Positions 44,701 to 58,338 of a DNA stretch of 64,000 bases are shown here, in pieces. Position 1 is the first letter of the stretch. Every line of letters begins with the position of its first letter. Position numbers and translations under genes: made by a program. Below the pieces are notes generated by a model, which made no database searches, was not told where the DNA came from, and saw nothing but the letters and a program-made list of their open reading frames with translations. The DNA is from Prunus persica (Eukaryota; Streptophyta; Magnoliopsida; Rosales; Rosaceae): positions 30,252,131 through 30,316,130 of the forward strand of contig NC_034009.1 of the NCBI RefSeq assembly GCF_000346465.2, written 5' to 3'.

Positions 44701-47700
44701 ACGAGGGTTTCTACGGTCTTCTCATGTGGGTCCACTGTGTTGGTCTCTAGTTGCGGTTCTCATTGGAGGTCTTTGTGTTAGGTTTTATTTTTTACTTATT
44801 CTTTTATTGTAATGGTCCAAAATGACCTGAATTGGACTCTCATGTTAGTTCATGACTTGTGTGGTACTCTTTCTTCCCATGAGATTTGTCCCATAAGATT
44901 GTCCTAGGTAGGTTTTAACAAAATCACTGTATCATGTCGCTCTTTATACGTCTGTGGTTTTATGAATGAATTCGCATTCTAAAAAAAACATTGGACACTT
45001 GTGTCTCTCTAAATTAAACATTAAATATTAAATATTAAATATAAAACGAAACCCATCTTGCAAACTCCATAAACTAACATTACATGCTTTGTACGTATTA
45101 AGTTTAGCTTTAAATAACGATTTAATTACCTAATCTTCTCTTAAAAAACAAAACAAAACACTTGATCATGATAAGTGCGGCGGCCCAAGTGTAGATGACC
45201 AACAAGTGCAGTGTAAAGCAGTGATTAAGCCAAGTGGACAAAATCTAAACAAGTTTGTGTAATTAAAGAAAAGCATAACCCGTGTCGTTCACCAAAAGAA
45301 AAACAAATAAAAGAGTATAGTTGGGTAATTTATTTATATAATCTGGTTTATCTCTGTCCGTCTCTTTCATCATGCATGTGATTTATTAGTAAAGTAAAAT
45401 TCAGGGCTGTGATTTGGAGTTGATGATGAGTAGTTGGCTGGCTTGTAGTAATAAATAGTCAACGGTTGCCTCTCTTTCTGATGTAAAATGAAATCCAAAA
45501 CTTGCGGACCCGATTGATTTAATCTTTGTTCTTCGCATCACAGTGTAGGAAGTGAAACCAACAGTATTATACACCAAACTGATTAGACACATGCAAATAT
45601 TTTGAACGGATCAAACATACGACGACGAAGACGAGTAATAACTAGGTGAGGAGGGAATTGAAACCACATCTCTGATTTGCTGATGGAGAAGCGCCCGTCA
45701 CTATATTTGGCCAAATTTTGTGGAGGACTTGGAAATTAAATGAAAATGAAGTCACTAAGTAGAGTTATTTGGTGATTTTCCAACTTGAAAAAGCATTCAA
45801 CAGTCAACCAGTTGGAAAATCGTTGGCCGCTCAGCTCAGTGGCATGATTATCATTTCCCGTTTTCATAGCCAGAGAAGTAGGTACAGCTATCAGAGGTAC
45901 ACACATGGAAAATTGTTATAATGTGTGTACATGTGTCCGATTGTCATGCCTTTAATTTAGGTACGTAGTTGTACTATATTACATGAATTAGGATTGCTGA
46001 TGTATGATTGGCTAGATGTTGATGTCAGTTTAATTAACAGATCTTTGGATTCCTATTGAGTTTGTGAACTTAATCACCTATTTTATACGTTTTGAATTAA
46101 ATTTGTTAGCAACTTCATGAAAAGTAATATATATATCCCTATCGCTTACAACTTTATGAAAAAAGTATTTAGTGTTACGAATGGTCACATTGTCAAATGA
46201 TGCCGCATCGAAAAACTCTTCCGTCACGATCAAATCACATTTGACACAATCTTAAATTCTTCTAGTGTGGGTCTATGTAGCTTTTAGTAATCACTTTACT
46301 TATCTTATTAAGGCTTGATATCATCTTGGTGTAGCAAGAGTACGTGTATTTTTTAGAGCACGCGTAGCATATGGTTCGTTGGCTGCTTAATGAACTGCAT
46401 GCGTAGATTTGGAAAGAAAAAGATTTTAAAAAAAATACTCATCATCCAAATGAGTCTTACTAATAATACGATGGATCGACTAAGCCCCGCCACGATCAAA
46501 TCTTAAAGGGGCCCTAATCCATATCGTTCCAGATGATTAATTTAAAAAAAGGATATTCAATTCAATTGTAGTATATAATAAATAAATCAAAAGATAAGAC
46601 TGACTGAGGCCCATCGAAACCTAAAAGTCGTTATGAGGATCCCGGCTAGCTTAAAATTCTCCTCCTTTTAAAGATATAAATCATTAAAGTTGTGCATCCC
46701 CACGTCTTATTCCTTGCCGTCAAGCTCAGTCATATCTACTGTAGTCATGGTTTGGGGGATCCAGTGCAAATTGTAGTTTATTTAGTTAGAAATTTTCGTA
46801 CCAAGGGGAGAGCGTTCAATGCTGATCATGATTTCAATCCCACCTTTTCAACACCGACTTGGATCTTTGGGCTTCTAAATCTTGCAACACTTATGCACAA
46901 TCTAAAACCTAGAAATTCTAATCCCCCATTACCAAATTTCTACATGCACCCATCTTGCTATTGGCTTTGGCTTTTGAAAATTTCAACCTTTTTTAAATGT
47001 AACAATCGGGGCGCGGCAAACCCCAAACCAACTCCCGAATGATACTATAGTAGGACTGACCGACTTTACAAGATCGTGTGCAAGGAAGGTGAAGAAAAAA
47101 TCTGCTGCACCAACCACCACATCAGCCCTTTGCTTTGTAGATTTATATAGTCTTTTTCGAAATTATGATATAAGTATTCGTGTCAATAGCGCATTTGATG
47201 CATTTGATACGTGAACATCAAAATCTAGCACTTGTCTTGTATAAATTTTAAATTAATCATCTATTAATATAAGCTGAGCAAATTTCTACATATGTTAATG
47301 TTGGGGACACATTTTAACTAGTTATGGGTAAATTAATGTGAATCCTATGATATAGGATATCCAGCCCGGCCGCCACATTTCTACACGTCTATTATTTGTC
47401 TCTGAATTCGTCTGTAAGTCCGATGTGACACCAATCAATTCCTGCATGTTCGATTTGATTAAATGGTACAAAACAAAAACAACGTTCGTCTCTTTTATTT
47501 TAGAGACGTGATACTTTCCCACACAATGACATAACGAGGACAATATCGTGTAAAGACTACTGCATGCTATGCAAGGCCATGCTTGTAAGGTATATAGCAG
47601 TTCAATTATCTCACCCCCTTTTCAGCTAATATACTCGATGCCATTCTTTTCTTCTTGAAATGACTCTGCATAAGTTGGGGATTCATGATTGCTTTTATAT

Positions 47701-47822
47701 TTGGCTTTTCATTTTATTTTTTATTGCAACATTAGATTCGCCTAGATATGAATGGTATCAAAAATAATAATTGGTTTACAATTTAACTATTTCTTTTATA
47801 AGTTTATATCATATGTCTATGT
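44701..47822. other. Intergenic, no gene recognised
   Basis: AT-rich DNA with scattered short frames of no recognisable family, including 46692-47042 (+) and 45401-45592 (-). No RNA gene or element boundary was recognised. Confidence 0.55.
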
Positions 47823-48197
47823 GGTCCTTATATCATGTCAAACTCATCATTCTGATTCTTAAACTTACTAATCAATGTCATCCTTATTCTCTTATCATGT
47901 ACATTAATATATCATTTTCGAGTCAATTTCATTGAAAATTCCTCTCATCCATTATCACCCCTCTCTTTTTATCCCCCCCTCCCCCAGTCCGCACTCCCAT
48001 GCCCGCCCCCTCTTCTCTAGCCCATGTATACCCCTCACTCTTTTTCCAATCCACACTCATCATTCCATTTTAATAGAATTTTAAACTGAATTGACATCGT
48101 GAATGACATTGTTGTACGGAGCAAGGGAATGAGGACAACATTAATTGATTTTGAAGTTTAGGGATCAAAATGATGAGTTTGACATGATACAAAGACC
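47823..48197. mobile_element. Foldback / long-TIR MITE
   Basis: A 375 bp element whose ends are inverted over roughly 100 bp. Left GGTCCTTATATCATGTCAAA pairs with the reverse complement of the right end, GGTCTTTGTATCATGTCAAA, followed by CTCATCATT and TGATY-CTTAAACTT. The centre is CT-rich (47955-48050). No convincing target duplication was seen. It resembles long-TIR Mutator-type MITEs, but the superfamily is open. Confidence 0.7.
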
Positions 48198-48435
48198 ATT
48201 GGCGATTAATCATACTAAAAACATAATCTTTCTCTTAATTTTCATTTTTTCAAAGGTGGCCGATATTACCAACGTATCCTTAGAAGAAGAAAAAACATCA
48301 ATAATGAACTAATGGAAGGGATGCATTAAATGGAGAGATTGTAGAAATGCAACACAAGCAAAAACAAGGCCGAAACATAAAAGCAAGCATGTAACCGTAT
48401 GGCGCAACATACCGCATTAATATAAACATAGGGCC

Positions 48436-48469
<34 letters not shown>

Positions 48470-49038
48470 CGCCCTCTGTCATCGTGAAGAGCCTCACAAC
48501 ACACACCACCAAATACCAATCACCTACGCCATCGTCAAGCTCAAGTCAAGCCCACGCTCGCATGCAGCACTCATATACAGAGGCATGTTCACAATTCACA
48601 ACACAGTCGTGATCATAAGAAACCCCGGCCCAATGTTTGTTTTATATATATATTTATTTATTAATCTTTCCTATGTCATAACATAATATAAGTCCGGCGA
48701 ATTCATCTTGTTTTTGTTCTTTTGTTTGCTGCTAATTTAGCTCGTAATAAGATTCATTGGTTAACTTAACATTATTATTTTAGGATGATTGTATCTACTT
48801 CCAGGTGGCCAAATGTATCCATATCCTCAATCCTCAATCCTTCCTGGTTCATGTTTGCGTCATCTAACTTCCACTGGCCGGCAAACATAACATATATTGC
48901 TACCAAACCTACCTATCGTAACCATGGAAGGGAATTAAAAATTCCAGAAAAATACAACTGGATATATAATACATATACTTAGTGAATTAATGAATCACAT
49001 TAGAATATGCCCATACAAAAAAAAGAAAAAAAAAGAAA
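48198..49038. other. Intergenic with an (AG)n tract
   Basis: Contains an AG microsatellite at 48437-48466. No gene was recognised. Confidence 0.6.
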
Positions 49039-49384
49039 GATATTTAGTCATATACTCATTCTTAGCACTAAAACTATAAATAAACTCTACACCATTCAAT
49101 TTCTATAAACAAACCCAAAAATTGTCATCTGGCCATATTGAATTTAATTTTAATTATTAAATTACTTTGATGTCCTATTGAGTGTTTTGGGTTTTTTTTA
49201 TGATGTTTTTGGGTTGGGTTTGTTTTAAAAAATCAATGACAGTTTTGTAACTTAAAAGAAGTTAAAAGTTTTTTTGTTATATTGTAAATGAACTTTGAGT
49301 GTGTTTTTAAAGTCCATTTCATATAGGGTTTTTTTAATTATATAATTTGGACTCCTATATTGTGTATTATAATGAATCTCCTAA
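49039..49384 (+). repeat. Dispersed repeat, copy 2
   Basis: The inverted partner of 44342-44694, about 4.3 kb away. It begins TATTTAGTCATATACTCATT and ends near ATAATGAATCTCC. The copies differ at many sites and by small indels, so they are old. Confidence 0.8.
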
Positions 49385-51136
49385 AAAAAATTCAAAAAAA
49401 ATAAAGAAGGGAACACAATTTGGGTTGGGGTCAACTTACTGGCAAACACTGAACGGGGGTGTAGTGTATGTGCACGCAAGCGAGAATATTTAGAAACCCC
49501 CTTGTTTGAACATAATTTTCCACCATAGAAATAACATGGATTTTGAGTACAAGTCACTCTTGTCTCTCTCTCTCAACACATTTTGAGTAGAGAGAAATGA
49601 GTTCTCGTCATCACATATGTTATGAGGAGGAGGAGTAGAATCTCAACCTTATTAAGAACAAAAATCAAGATTATTATTGAAAACAAGAACCATTATTGGG
49701 CCAGCAGGCTTTGAACCCTGGATGGCATCCAGCAACCTCTCTATCTCTATCTGTAACGTCAAATTCTGCTCCATTAATAATAACTGGGGTTTTAAGGCAT
49801 AAAAGGGTTAGGAGCATGCATCTGATCGTTACGGAAGGGGTTGGACTATGCAATATTAAAAGGTCAAGAGAAAAAGAGGGTGAGAGAGAAATAATTAAGC
49901 TTCGAAGACTTCAAATAAAATAATATAACAAGTTACAAGTAAAAATATTCATTTTGTACTTCGTGACACTTTGAAAATAATAATGCCATTATATAGTTCA
50001 TTTACTATCAATATGCAAATTCATGCATCATCAGTTTTCTCTCTAAACCTAATGCTTGAATTGAATCTCTGTTTTTTGTTTGAAAAAAAATAATTCTTTT
50101 AACTTGATTTGACTTGAGAATATGGGTATATGACTTTTGTGTTGAAAAAGGTTATTGGTTGAACGTGACCGAGGAATTGATGTGTGTCATGTTCTTGCCA
50201 AAAAGGAAGAGATAAATTCGGTGTGTTTCAACTTTCATATATATGATGCTTGTTATTACCTTAATCGTTATTATTATTTAATAAAAAAATGTTCAAATAA
50301 TGTCTGTTATCAACTATTAGAATTTGGTATGTATTTGCACTTGTATTCTACTTTTAACGGGCCCATGGTTGAGAGCGAGTATGGTGAACTAGTGAAAAAC
50401 ATGATCCATTTTTGCTTTTTTATTTTATTTTATATATAAGCGATAGTAAAGAGGAAATTTCTCATAATCACTTGAGTTAAAAGCTGCTTACATTAAATTT
50501 ATTTATATTTTAACTTTGTCAAGAAGAAAATATAAAAACATGTTGACAAGTTATGGCACTAAAGGGAAGGGTTGTATATATTTATATATATATATATATA
50601 AAGAGAGAGGTATGGCATGGGGGATGGTGGAAGAGCCAATAAAAGGCAGAAACACACACGCACAAAGAGAGAGAGAGAGAGCAGAGAAGCACGGAGAGGG
50701 CGAGTATGAACAAACTGGGATACGGGCATGAAGAGTCCAGCAGAGAACAGCTCCAGGCAAAAAACACCACTCCGCTTTTCCATATCCCACTGCCGTTTCC
50801 TTCATACTCCTAAGTCGTTTCGTCTTGGTCTTTTAATACTATATGATCATTATTCCACCACCACCGCCACCGCAACCACCGCCACCACCATCATTAACCA
50901 ACAGGTTTTTGTACCGTCCTGTCCTGACTGCTAGTACTGATCATCGTTATATCCATCGTCGACCAGGGAGGCAGCACTGGACAAATTAGTCTGTACCTTC
51001 CCCACCCACACAAAAATTATAACAAGCACTCTCTCTCTCTCTTCCGTTACCATTCCGTATAAGCGTGAACAGTGTGTGCAGTGCAGGTCATATTATACCC
51101 AGCTCACCAAAACACACAGCCTGTCCTTCTCTTCCT
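49385..51136 (+). promoter_or_regulatory. Upstream region of the isopentenyltransferase gene
   Basis: Mostly AT-rich. Near the gene it holds a TA tract (50582-50600), CCAATAAAAGGCAG (about 50635), an AG tract (50668-50681) and a pyrimidine-rich stretch (51029-51042). Short frames here have no family features. The transcription start was not determined. Confidence 0.45.
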
Positions 51137-52276
51137 ATGACACTTCATCCCTTCCCAACTCACTCCCACCACCATTATTCTAATCTCAATTTCAATTTAT
51201 ATTCTTATATCTCTCGTTTCCACTTGTTACCGCCGGTCAACCACCTCTGCCCTACCACTCCTTCCCATCATCATCCTCTCCCCCACAACAAGCCCCGCCA
51301 CTGGGCCCACATGGCCTCCGGCCCCACCACCCCACGCCAACGACAACAGCAACAACAGCGCAAGGACAAGCTTCTCATTATCATGGGCGCCACAGGCGCT
51401 GGCAAGTCCCGCCTCTCCCTCGACCTCGCCACCCGCTTCCCTTCCTTCGAAATCGTCAACTCCGACAAAATGCAACTCTACGCCGGCCTCGACATCACCA
51501 CCAACAAGCTTCCCATCCCCGACCGCCTCGGCGTCCCCCACCATCTCCTCGGCGAGTTCGACCCTCGCCACGGCGATTTTACTCCCTCCCAATTCCGCGC
51601 AGTCGCCGGTCAAGCCATTTCCAGCATTACGAATCGAAGGAAGGTGCCGATGCTCGTCGGCGGCTCCAACTCCTTCATTCATGCGCTCCTCGTGGACCGG
51701 TTCGAACCGGGCTCCAATGTCTTCGAACCGGGTTTCAATGGCTCTGTCTCTTCCGAGCTCAGGTATAATTGCTGTTTTCTGTGGGTGGACGTGTCGTTGG
51801 CGGTCTTGACTGAGTACTTGTGCAAGCGAGTGGACGAAATGCTCGACTCTGGGATGTTGGACGAGTTGGCAGAGTTCTGCGACCCGGATCGCCAGGACGA
51901 AGACGAATCGACGGCGAGTCAGACAGCGTTGAGAAAGGCGATTGGGGTTCCCGAGTTCACTAGGTATTTTAAAAGGTATCCACCGCAGGGGAGAGGCGGG
52001 GAGGGTGATGATCGGGAGCGGAGGGGAGCATACGAAGAGGCGGTGAGGGCGATCAAGGACAACACGTGTCAGCTGGCGAAGAGGCAGATAGGTAAGATCC
52101 TACGGCTGAAGGGAGGAGGGTGGGACCTACAGAGGCTAGATGCAACGGACGCATTTAGGGCGGTGGTTGCTACGACGTCGTCGGATGAGGACGACGGAAA
52201 GAGGTGGTCAGAGATATGGGAGAGGCAGGTTGTCAAACCAAGCGTGAAGGTTGTGAAGCGCTTCTTGGAGGAGTAG
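51137..52276 (+). CDS. IPT: Adenylate isopentenyltransferase (cytokinin synthesis), IPT1-like
   Basis: An intronless 379-residue frame from the first in-frame ATG (MTLHPFPTHSHHH) to TAG. It transfers the isopentenyl group from DMAPP to ATP/ADP, the first committed step of cytokinin synthesis. The P-loop GATGAGKS lies at about 84-91, then DLATRFP, VNSDKMQLYAGLDITTNK, GVPHHLLGEFDP, LVGGSNSF, NCCFLWVDVS, RVDEMLDSGMLDEL and KAIGVPEF, all conserved IPT blocks. The spacing and the KPSVKVVKRFL end resemble the IPT1/4 group rather than IPT3 or IPT5. The His/Pro/Ser-rich first 60 residues suit plastid targeting; a later ATG (51311) would remove them. Lack of introns is normal for adenylate IPTs. Confidence 0.93.
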   Translation: MTLHPFPTHSHHHYSNLNFNLYSYISRFHLLPPVNHLCPTTPSHHHPLPHNKPRHWAHMASGPTTPRQRQQQQQRKDKLLIIMGATGAGKSRLSLDLATRFPSFEIVNSDKMQLYAGLDITTNKLPIPDRLGVPHHLLGEFDPRHGDFTPSQFRAVAGQAISSITNRRKVPMLVGGSNSFIHALLVDRFEPGSNVFEPGFNGSVSSELRYNCCFLWVDVSLAVLTEYLCKRVDEMLDSGMLDELAEFCDPDRQDEDESTASQTALRKAIGVPEFTRYFKRYPPQGRGGEGDDRERRGAYEEAVRAIKDNTCQLAKRQIGKILRLKGGGWDLQRLDATDAFRAVVATTSSDEDDGKRWSEIWERQVVKPSVKVVKRFLEE

Positions 52277-55200
52277 GTCTTCCAGCTTTTTCCAGCTATA
52301 CACCTATTTTTTTTAAAAATTTCCTCCGAGTTTTTAGTTTGTTAACAATTTTGGGGAAAGATTCCTCTGTGCCTCTACTTCCCAATTCCCATATGCACCA
52401 AAAAAGAAGAAGGTGAGAGTGGAGTTGGGGACTTGAGGACTGAGGTCGGGACAATGCGACTGTGTAGTAGAATAGAACATGAAGAGTGGAGTGGGTTACA
52501 AATTTTTGGTTTGGGAGGGAAGTGGAAAAAGAGGAAAAAAACACAAATACAAGAAACCGACAGATGAAAAAAAGGAAAAAGAGAGACAACAATTTTGGGA
52601 AGCAAAAGAGTTTTTCTGAATTCCGCAACCTTAATTAGGAAAATTCTGTGAATTGTGTTTGTATCAATTTGTTTAGGAAGTCTCTTAATCACATATTTAG
52701 TGTGTTAGTAGTAACGAGCAAATCACACACTCAACTCTTCCCAGTTCCTAGAATCATATAAATTTTTGTTTTGTTTTTCGTTTCATATTTTTGGTGAGGA
52801 TGACATACAAGATTGCCCTTTTTGCTTTTTGCAGCCTAAAACACATGACTAAATAATTATTTCCAATACTACTCAAAGTTTGTGCATAGAAAATTAGAAA
52901 TGGCCTGGATTTTATATTAGAAAATGAGGGAATAAATAGTCTGTCAGTCAGGTATTTGCGTGCAATTGAAAATGGAATTTGTTGCAGTGGCAGCTGAAGC
53001 TAACATTTGATTTTTTCCTATCTAGAAAAAGGGGGAAATCTAATCAAACTGTCCTGTTCCTGTATGTCAAATGCCATTATGCCATTATGCCATTATGCCA
53101 GAGAGGTGAGAGGTGAGGGGTCTGAAGACTGAAGGTGGTGGCAAACGAGTCGGAGATTTTGTAATTTACTAGATTCTTCTCTAGATCTTGTAGAATGCCA
53201 GAATGCCAGAATGATCTGATAAAATAAAACATAAGAAAGGAACATCTTATTAGATACATGCAATTTGTCCGTCCGTCGTCTTATTTTTAGATTATACCAA
53301 ACACACACACGTTCTTAGTCTCCTCCTCCGGCAAGTTTCTGTTTATTCTTTTGAGATTCTCATTAGGCTAATCAGTTTTTAAAACCCAATTCAAAGAACT
53401 ATTGAATGATGGAGGACCTGGTTGTCTCTGTGCCTTGTGAATTGGGTGAGAGAATTTTGGAAAGTGTGTGATATCCCAAGTCCCGAGTCTTTGACAAATA
53501 TTAATGGCGGAGTTGCTAATCTATAACTAGGACAGGGATATGAACTATGAAGTGAAGGCTAGGATGATGCTTTCTTTCCATTTCTCAACATTTACTCTGC
53601 TCTGCTCTGCTTCATCAATCAACACATGTAATTGGAATTGTCTACCCAGAATGGGAAGTCATGACTTGTCAATTTGTTGCCACCAGCAGCAGCAGCAGCA
53701 GCAGAGTGATGAAATGTTCTGAGCATCAGAGCATCAATTAAGTTGATACATTTCAAGTGGAAAGGTTTTAAAAGAACCCAGTTGTTTTATTGATGAAACT
53801 CAGGAGCACATTGTAATTGCAAATTCAGATTATCTGCAAGATTTTTCCCCTAAAAGCTTGGAACTTTAAGCTTAACACTCTGTTTTGAAGCAAGTGAGTT
53901 TTTGGGCACTGTTGTTGATGGGGCACCAGTTTACAGATAACAAGGCCATTCTTTTGAGTTCAAGGTTCTGAATCTTCTGAAACAATTAGTTATAGAAGCT
54001 TCTTGTGATGTGATCATGTGATATGATGTGATGTGATGTGATGATGTGAGGTTTAAGGATGAGATGAATGATCCTTTTAAGGTCGTTATCCAAACCCTTG
54101 AAACTGTTGTTTTTCTTTTCTCTGGGAAAACCCCAAATGCGTGTAACCGGGTTGGTACTCGTATGACATATCCGTGTGGGGACGAAATTCAAATTACATG
54201 GAGTTCTTATTAAAACCAATTTATTTAGTACGAAATTGGGTGCCTAGGAAAGGAAGGAACCCATCAAATTTCTGCTAGAGCAACTGTTTCTTGTGTCTCT
54301 GCCACTCAAACCACTAGATTTTAAGGAAAAGCTATGTGTTTAGTGCTAATTACAATAACTAATGAGAGCGATTATAGAGAGGGAAGATTTGTGTTGTTTA
54401 TTGAAGGATGGATGCAAATTGGGTGACAGTGACAGGAGAAGTGGGCAATGGTGCTGCCATACAAGTTACAAGAGGGGGGGGGACAATTTCTAGTGGACAT
54501 AAAATTCAAAATGATTTGTATAATCAACAACTGAGTCTGAGGCCAGAATGGGTGAATGACAGCTTATTATATATTTGAGAAGAATGAATTATTATTAGAC
54601 ATTAGGGAGCAATTATTAGTTGAAAGGTTTAGGATCAAACAGGTTTAAGTTCTCTGAACTGGAAAATTTGGTAAATGTTTCTGAAAACGGGGAAGATGCA
54701 GCAGCTAGCAAGCATGTGCAATGCGCATGAAATGGCACGTACAAATGAGAGATTAATTAAGAAAAGTAGTTCGAATTAATTAATTGAAACTCTTGTTGGG
54801 GGACCATCGACCATGAATGATGATCATCTTCTCGTAACCAACACAAAACATGCGTGTAGAATTATAAATATTATTATTACACTTTCTGAGTATGTCTGTT
54901 TGTTTGTGCTCAAGTCAGAAGCATCATTCATTTCATACACAAATCACAAAACAACAACCACTGAACCACCGTAATATTTATGTATATATTGATGATATGT
55001 AGGTTGGTCCACCAAGCTTTGTGCATAATACGGAGGAGGAGGGAAATGGATGAATAGTCAAAATCATGGGTCGCATTAGCTATAGGTAGACAGCTATGGG
55101 GGATTTAATTAATTAAATTTGGTTTAGAAGAAAAACATATGGAGTTAACATAGAAACAATAAATCAATGGCAGAAAGGGCAATCGGGAGATCCAAGGACA

Positions 55201-57939
55201 GGAGTGATCGCAAGAGTGAAAGACAAAAGCATCGAGAAGTGAGTGTTGTTGTTTTGTTTTGAACCATTTTATTCTCATATTTTAAGAATAAAATGAATAT
55301 GTTTGTGTTGTGAGCCACACTTATTGTACTGTGGGTAAATGAATATGCCTAGACTCGGAGCGCATGATGGCTTTGTGTTTGTAGGCAAAACCAAGAAGAG
55401 AGAAAAGGCCTTCTTTCCTCTGCTCTTCTGCTCTTCTGATCAATGATCATATTCTTATGGACACAGAGCAGAAGAATGGAAGAGAGAGAGAGAGTGCGCG
55501 TGCGGTTTGGTTTGGTTTGCGCATGATCCTATAACTCAAGTCAAGTTGTTATATTTTAAACATACCAATGAACAAAAAACTGTATTTTATTTTATTTACT
55601 ACATTCTTGATTTGTGGTGAGTTTGTTTGAACCCCACTCCATGTTTTCCATTCCAGTTTTCAATTTGTGGTGTGGAAGAGTAAAACTTACAGGCCGCTGC
55701 TTCTGTTGCCTCTCTGACTTTTTTACAAGCACAATGAGAACCACCAAGTTGGCCAGGTTACTGGGCCAATGGGCTACTCAGATAGGAGAGGCCCGGCCAA
55801 TGGGCTTCCGCGACATAATTGACATACTTGTGTTGTGTGCTCTCTTCTTATTTTAAATGTAGCAGTTGAAAAGATGGTACGCAAGAGATTTATGCGTGAT
55901 GTGGCAATTTTTTTCGTATTTAATTAGGTGGGTAATTGAAACTTGGGAACTCTTGCTAAACTTTTCCTTAGTTTGTCCCTTTTTACATCTCTTGGTAAGG
56001 TATAATTACTTAGAAAAAAAACGTCATGAAAAAGGAAAGTTGGTTTAAGGTGAGGAACGCAGCAGAACTTGACCTTTGACAAACTTGGAAGTAAAATTGA
56101 AGGCAGATAAGTATGCAATGCGGCAGTTGGACTTTAAACAAACACAAGAAAATCATATTCAAATTATGCAAATCATTATATTAATCTTTTTCCGTGGTCA
56201 AGAAAACGTGTTTCATTATTTGCTTGATGCGAATTAACATTCTAAACGGCAAACAGAGGAGAAGACAAGTAGTAGTTTTGAAATATATATTTGCTACCTG
56301 CTCTGCTGTGCTACTGTTCAACATTATAAACCTGGGCCAGTTGAAATATAGTGGGCTTAATTAAAAGAGTTTTATTTTTCTTGGATCAGACTTTGACTGT
56401 TTAATACTATAATAGAGTTATGCACTAAGCCCTTAGCCCACCTACGTACAAACTGGAAACACTCTGTCATCTCTTGGCTCCAAACCAAAATTTATAAATC
56501 TATGGATTATGAACATAGCTTCTATATGTCAATATCGGCAACCTTTTAACATTATATTACTTATCACCAGGTTTACAAGTTGTCATATTTAGAACGGATC
56601 TTAGAGTAGAGTTGGACATTTATGCCCATCAATCCGAATACTTAGCATACTAAATCCACGATTTGTTTTGGTTTAACAATTATTTATTTAATTTTTTTAA
56701 TACCGTATCGATCCAACCGAAAGCCTCGGTTAAACTAGTGGTATACTTTACGAAACCGAGTTTTATATTGTACGTGTTACTCTCTTATATGAATTTGGGA
56801 TTGTAGTTAATTCTCTTCCTGATGATATGTGAAGCAGAGGGGTAAATGGACAAGTTTAATTATGTAATGTAGCTAGCTATTTTGTTTTGTATTTTCATTT
56901 AGTTGCCTTTTGAAATCAGCACAAGCAAATATTTTGGTTTTGGTCATAATGGGACATAAATGAGAATAATATATTAATTTGAGTAGAATTATACTTTTCA
57001 AATGTTTTGGATTTGACCCAAGTGTAAAAATAAACAACACAAGCAAAGCATAAAAAAAACTGGAAGAGTTTGACTTTATATTGAGGTCAAGAGTATGAGG
57101 ATGACATTGAATTGTATAGGAGAAAACTTGATATCCCAATTTTTAAAAAGGCTCCAAGTTTTTATGAGCCAGAAGTTGACTAGTTGAGGCTGACAGAGGT
57201 GACTCGTCATCGCCAACAGTAGGAACAGGAAAGAAAGGAGATTTGCCTGGAATTGAATGAGTTTGAGCTTGTTGGTTTGTTTGTTTGTACTGGATAGGAC
57301 TGGCTATGTATAATGTATCAAGTTATATCTAAAATTGTCGTATTCAAAAGTCACAACACGTGCGTATATAAAGTCAAAGCAGTATCCGTATACGTACTGT
57401 ATATACAGTATTAAGTTGTAGCTTGTGGAAGCAAATGCAAACCCCAAGTCTTACTTGCCTTCCATTCACTAAACTAAATAAACGGAACTTCCCAAAATTG
57501 ACGCCCAATTATTTTGAGAAAATAAGGTGGAAGCTCAGCACAAGTGGCACAACCTCTCTATAACTCAGCAAATTAAACTAATTGCTAAAAGGATCTCCCT
57601 CCCAGCCAGCCTAGCAAGCAATAACATTTATATATAATACATTTCTGCAATTAAATTCTAATTTATTTGTAAATTGTAATATTATTATCTTTTGATATAG
57701 AGAAGAGAGCCACCACCCATCTCACATAACATGTCCCATATATAATGTGAAACCTCAACCAGGCATGCAAAAAAGCCAAAGTGAAAGAATAAATAATGAA
57801 TAAAAAAAGAGTCTTGCTTGACCGAGCGCCAACTGCGCCGGCGTTGCGTGGGGCAGCCGACAAATGCGCCCAAGAGGACAACCAAAAACTCAAAACTTGG
57901 AAAAGCCTACAAACATCTAACAACTCTTCTAAATCGTCT

Positions 57940-57982
<43 letters not shown>

Positions 57983-58143
57983 AACCATAGCAAGCAACAA
58001 GCACTTTGCAATTCAACATGGATCACCCCCATCCATCTCTTTATCCCAATTATATTCCCCGCTGATGATATCTATGTCAATATTGTCAAGTCAACGGTCA
58101 GAATAGTTGGCTTGCCTTAATCTCATCTCTCTCCATTTGCTTT
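52277..58143. other. Long intergenic stretch, no gene recognised
   Basis: Begins with the IPT 3' flank. It contains ATGCCATT repeats (53069-53098), a (CAG)n run (53686-53703), a GATGTGAT-type repeat (54005-54048) and other short tandem repeats. Around 56690-56780 CCGTATCGATCCAACCG and AAACCGAG recall decayed GGTTCGG-type MITE sequence. No protein family was recognised in its frames. Confidence 0.5.
57941..57981. repeat. (CT)n microsatellite
   Basis: About 20 CT units, 360 bp before the VQ gene. A second CT tract of about 12 units lies at 58191-58214, probably inside that gene's leader. Confidence 0.93.
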
Positions 58144-58338
58144 CTATATATATCATCTCTACCTCCCTCTAATCAAATCTTATATCCCATCTCTCTCTCT
58201 CTCTCTCTCTCTCTGATATGCAATAGGTTCTAATATATACAGTGACCCTTTCGACATCGTAATTAGTTCTTAATTAACTGATTGATTTCCTTTTTTGGAT
58301 AATTATTAAGACTAGTTAGCTGAGGCAACTGATTCACA
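58144..58338 (+). promoter_or_regulatory. Core promoter and leader of the VQ gene
   Basis: A good TATA box CTATATATAT at 58144-58153 is followed about 40 bp later by a CT-rich leader (58190-58214), then by the ATG at 58339. Pyrimidine-rich leaders after a TATA box are common in plant genes. The start of transcription is inferred near 58180. Confidence 0.55.

Noticed and set aside
51065..51136. N-terminal extension of the isopentenyltransferase frame
   Set aside because: It would need GTG initiation; the first ATG is at 51137.
51227..51682. 151-codon frame on the minus strand
   Set aside because: GC-rich shadow of the isopentenyltransferase coding strand.
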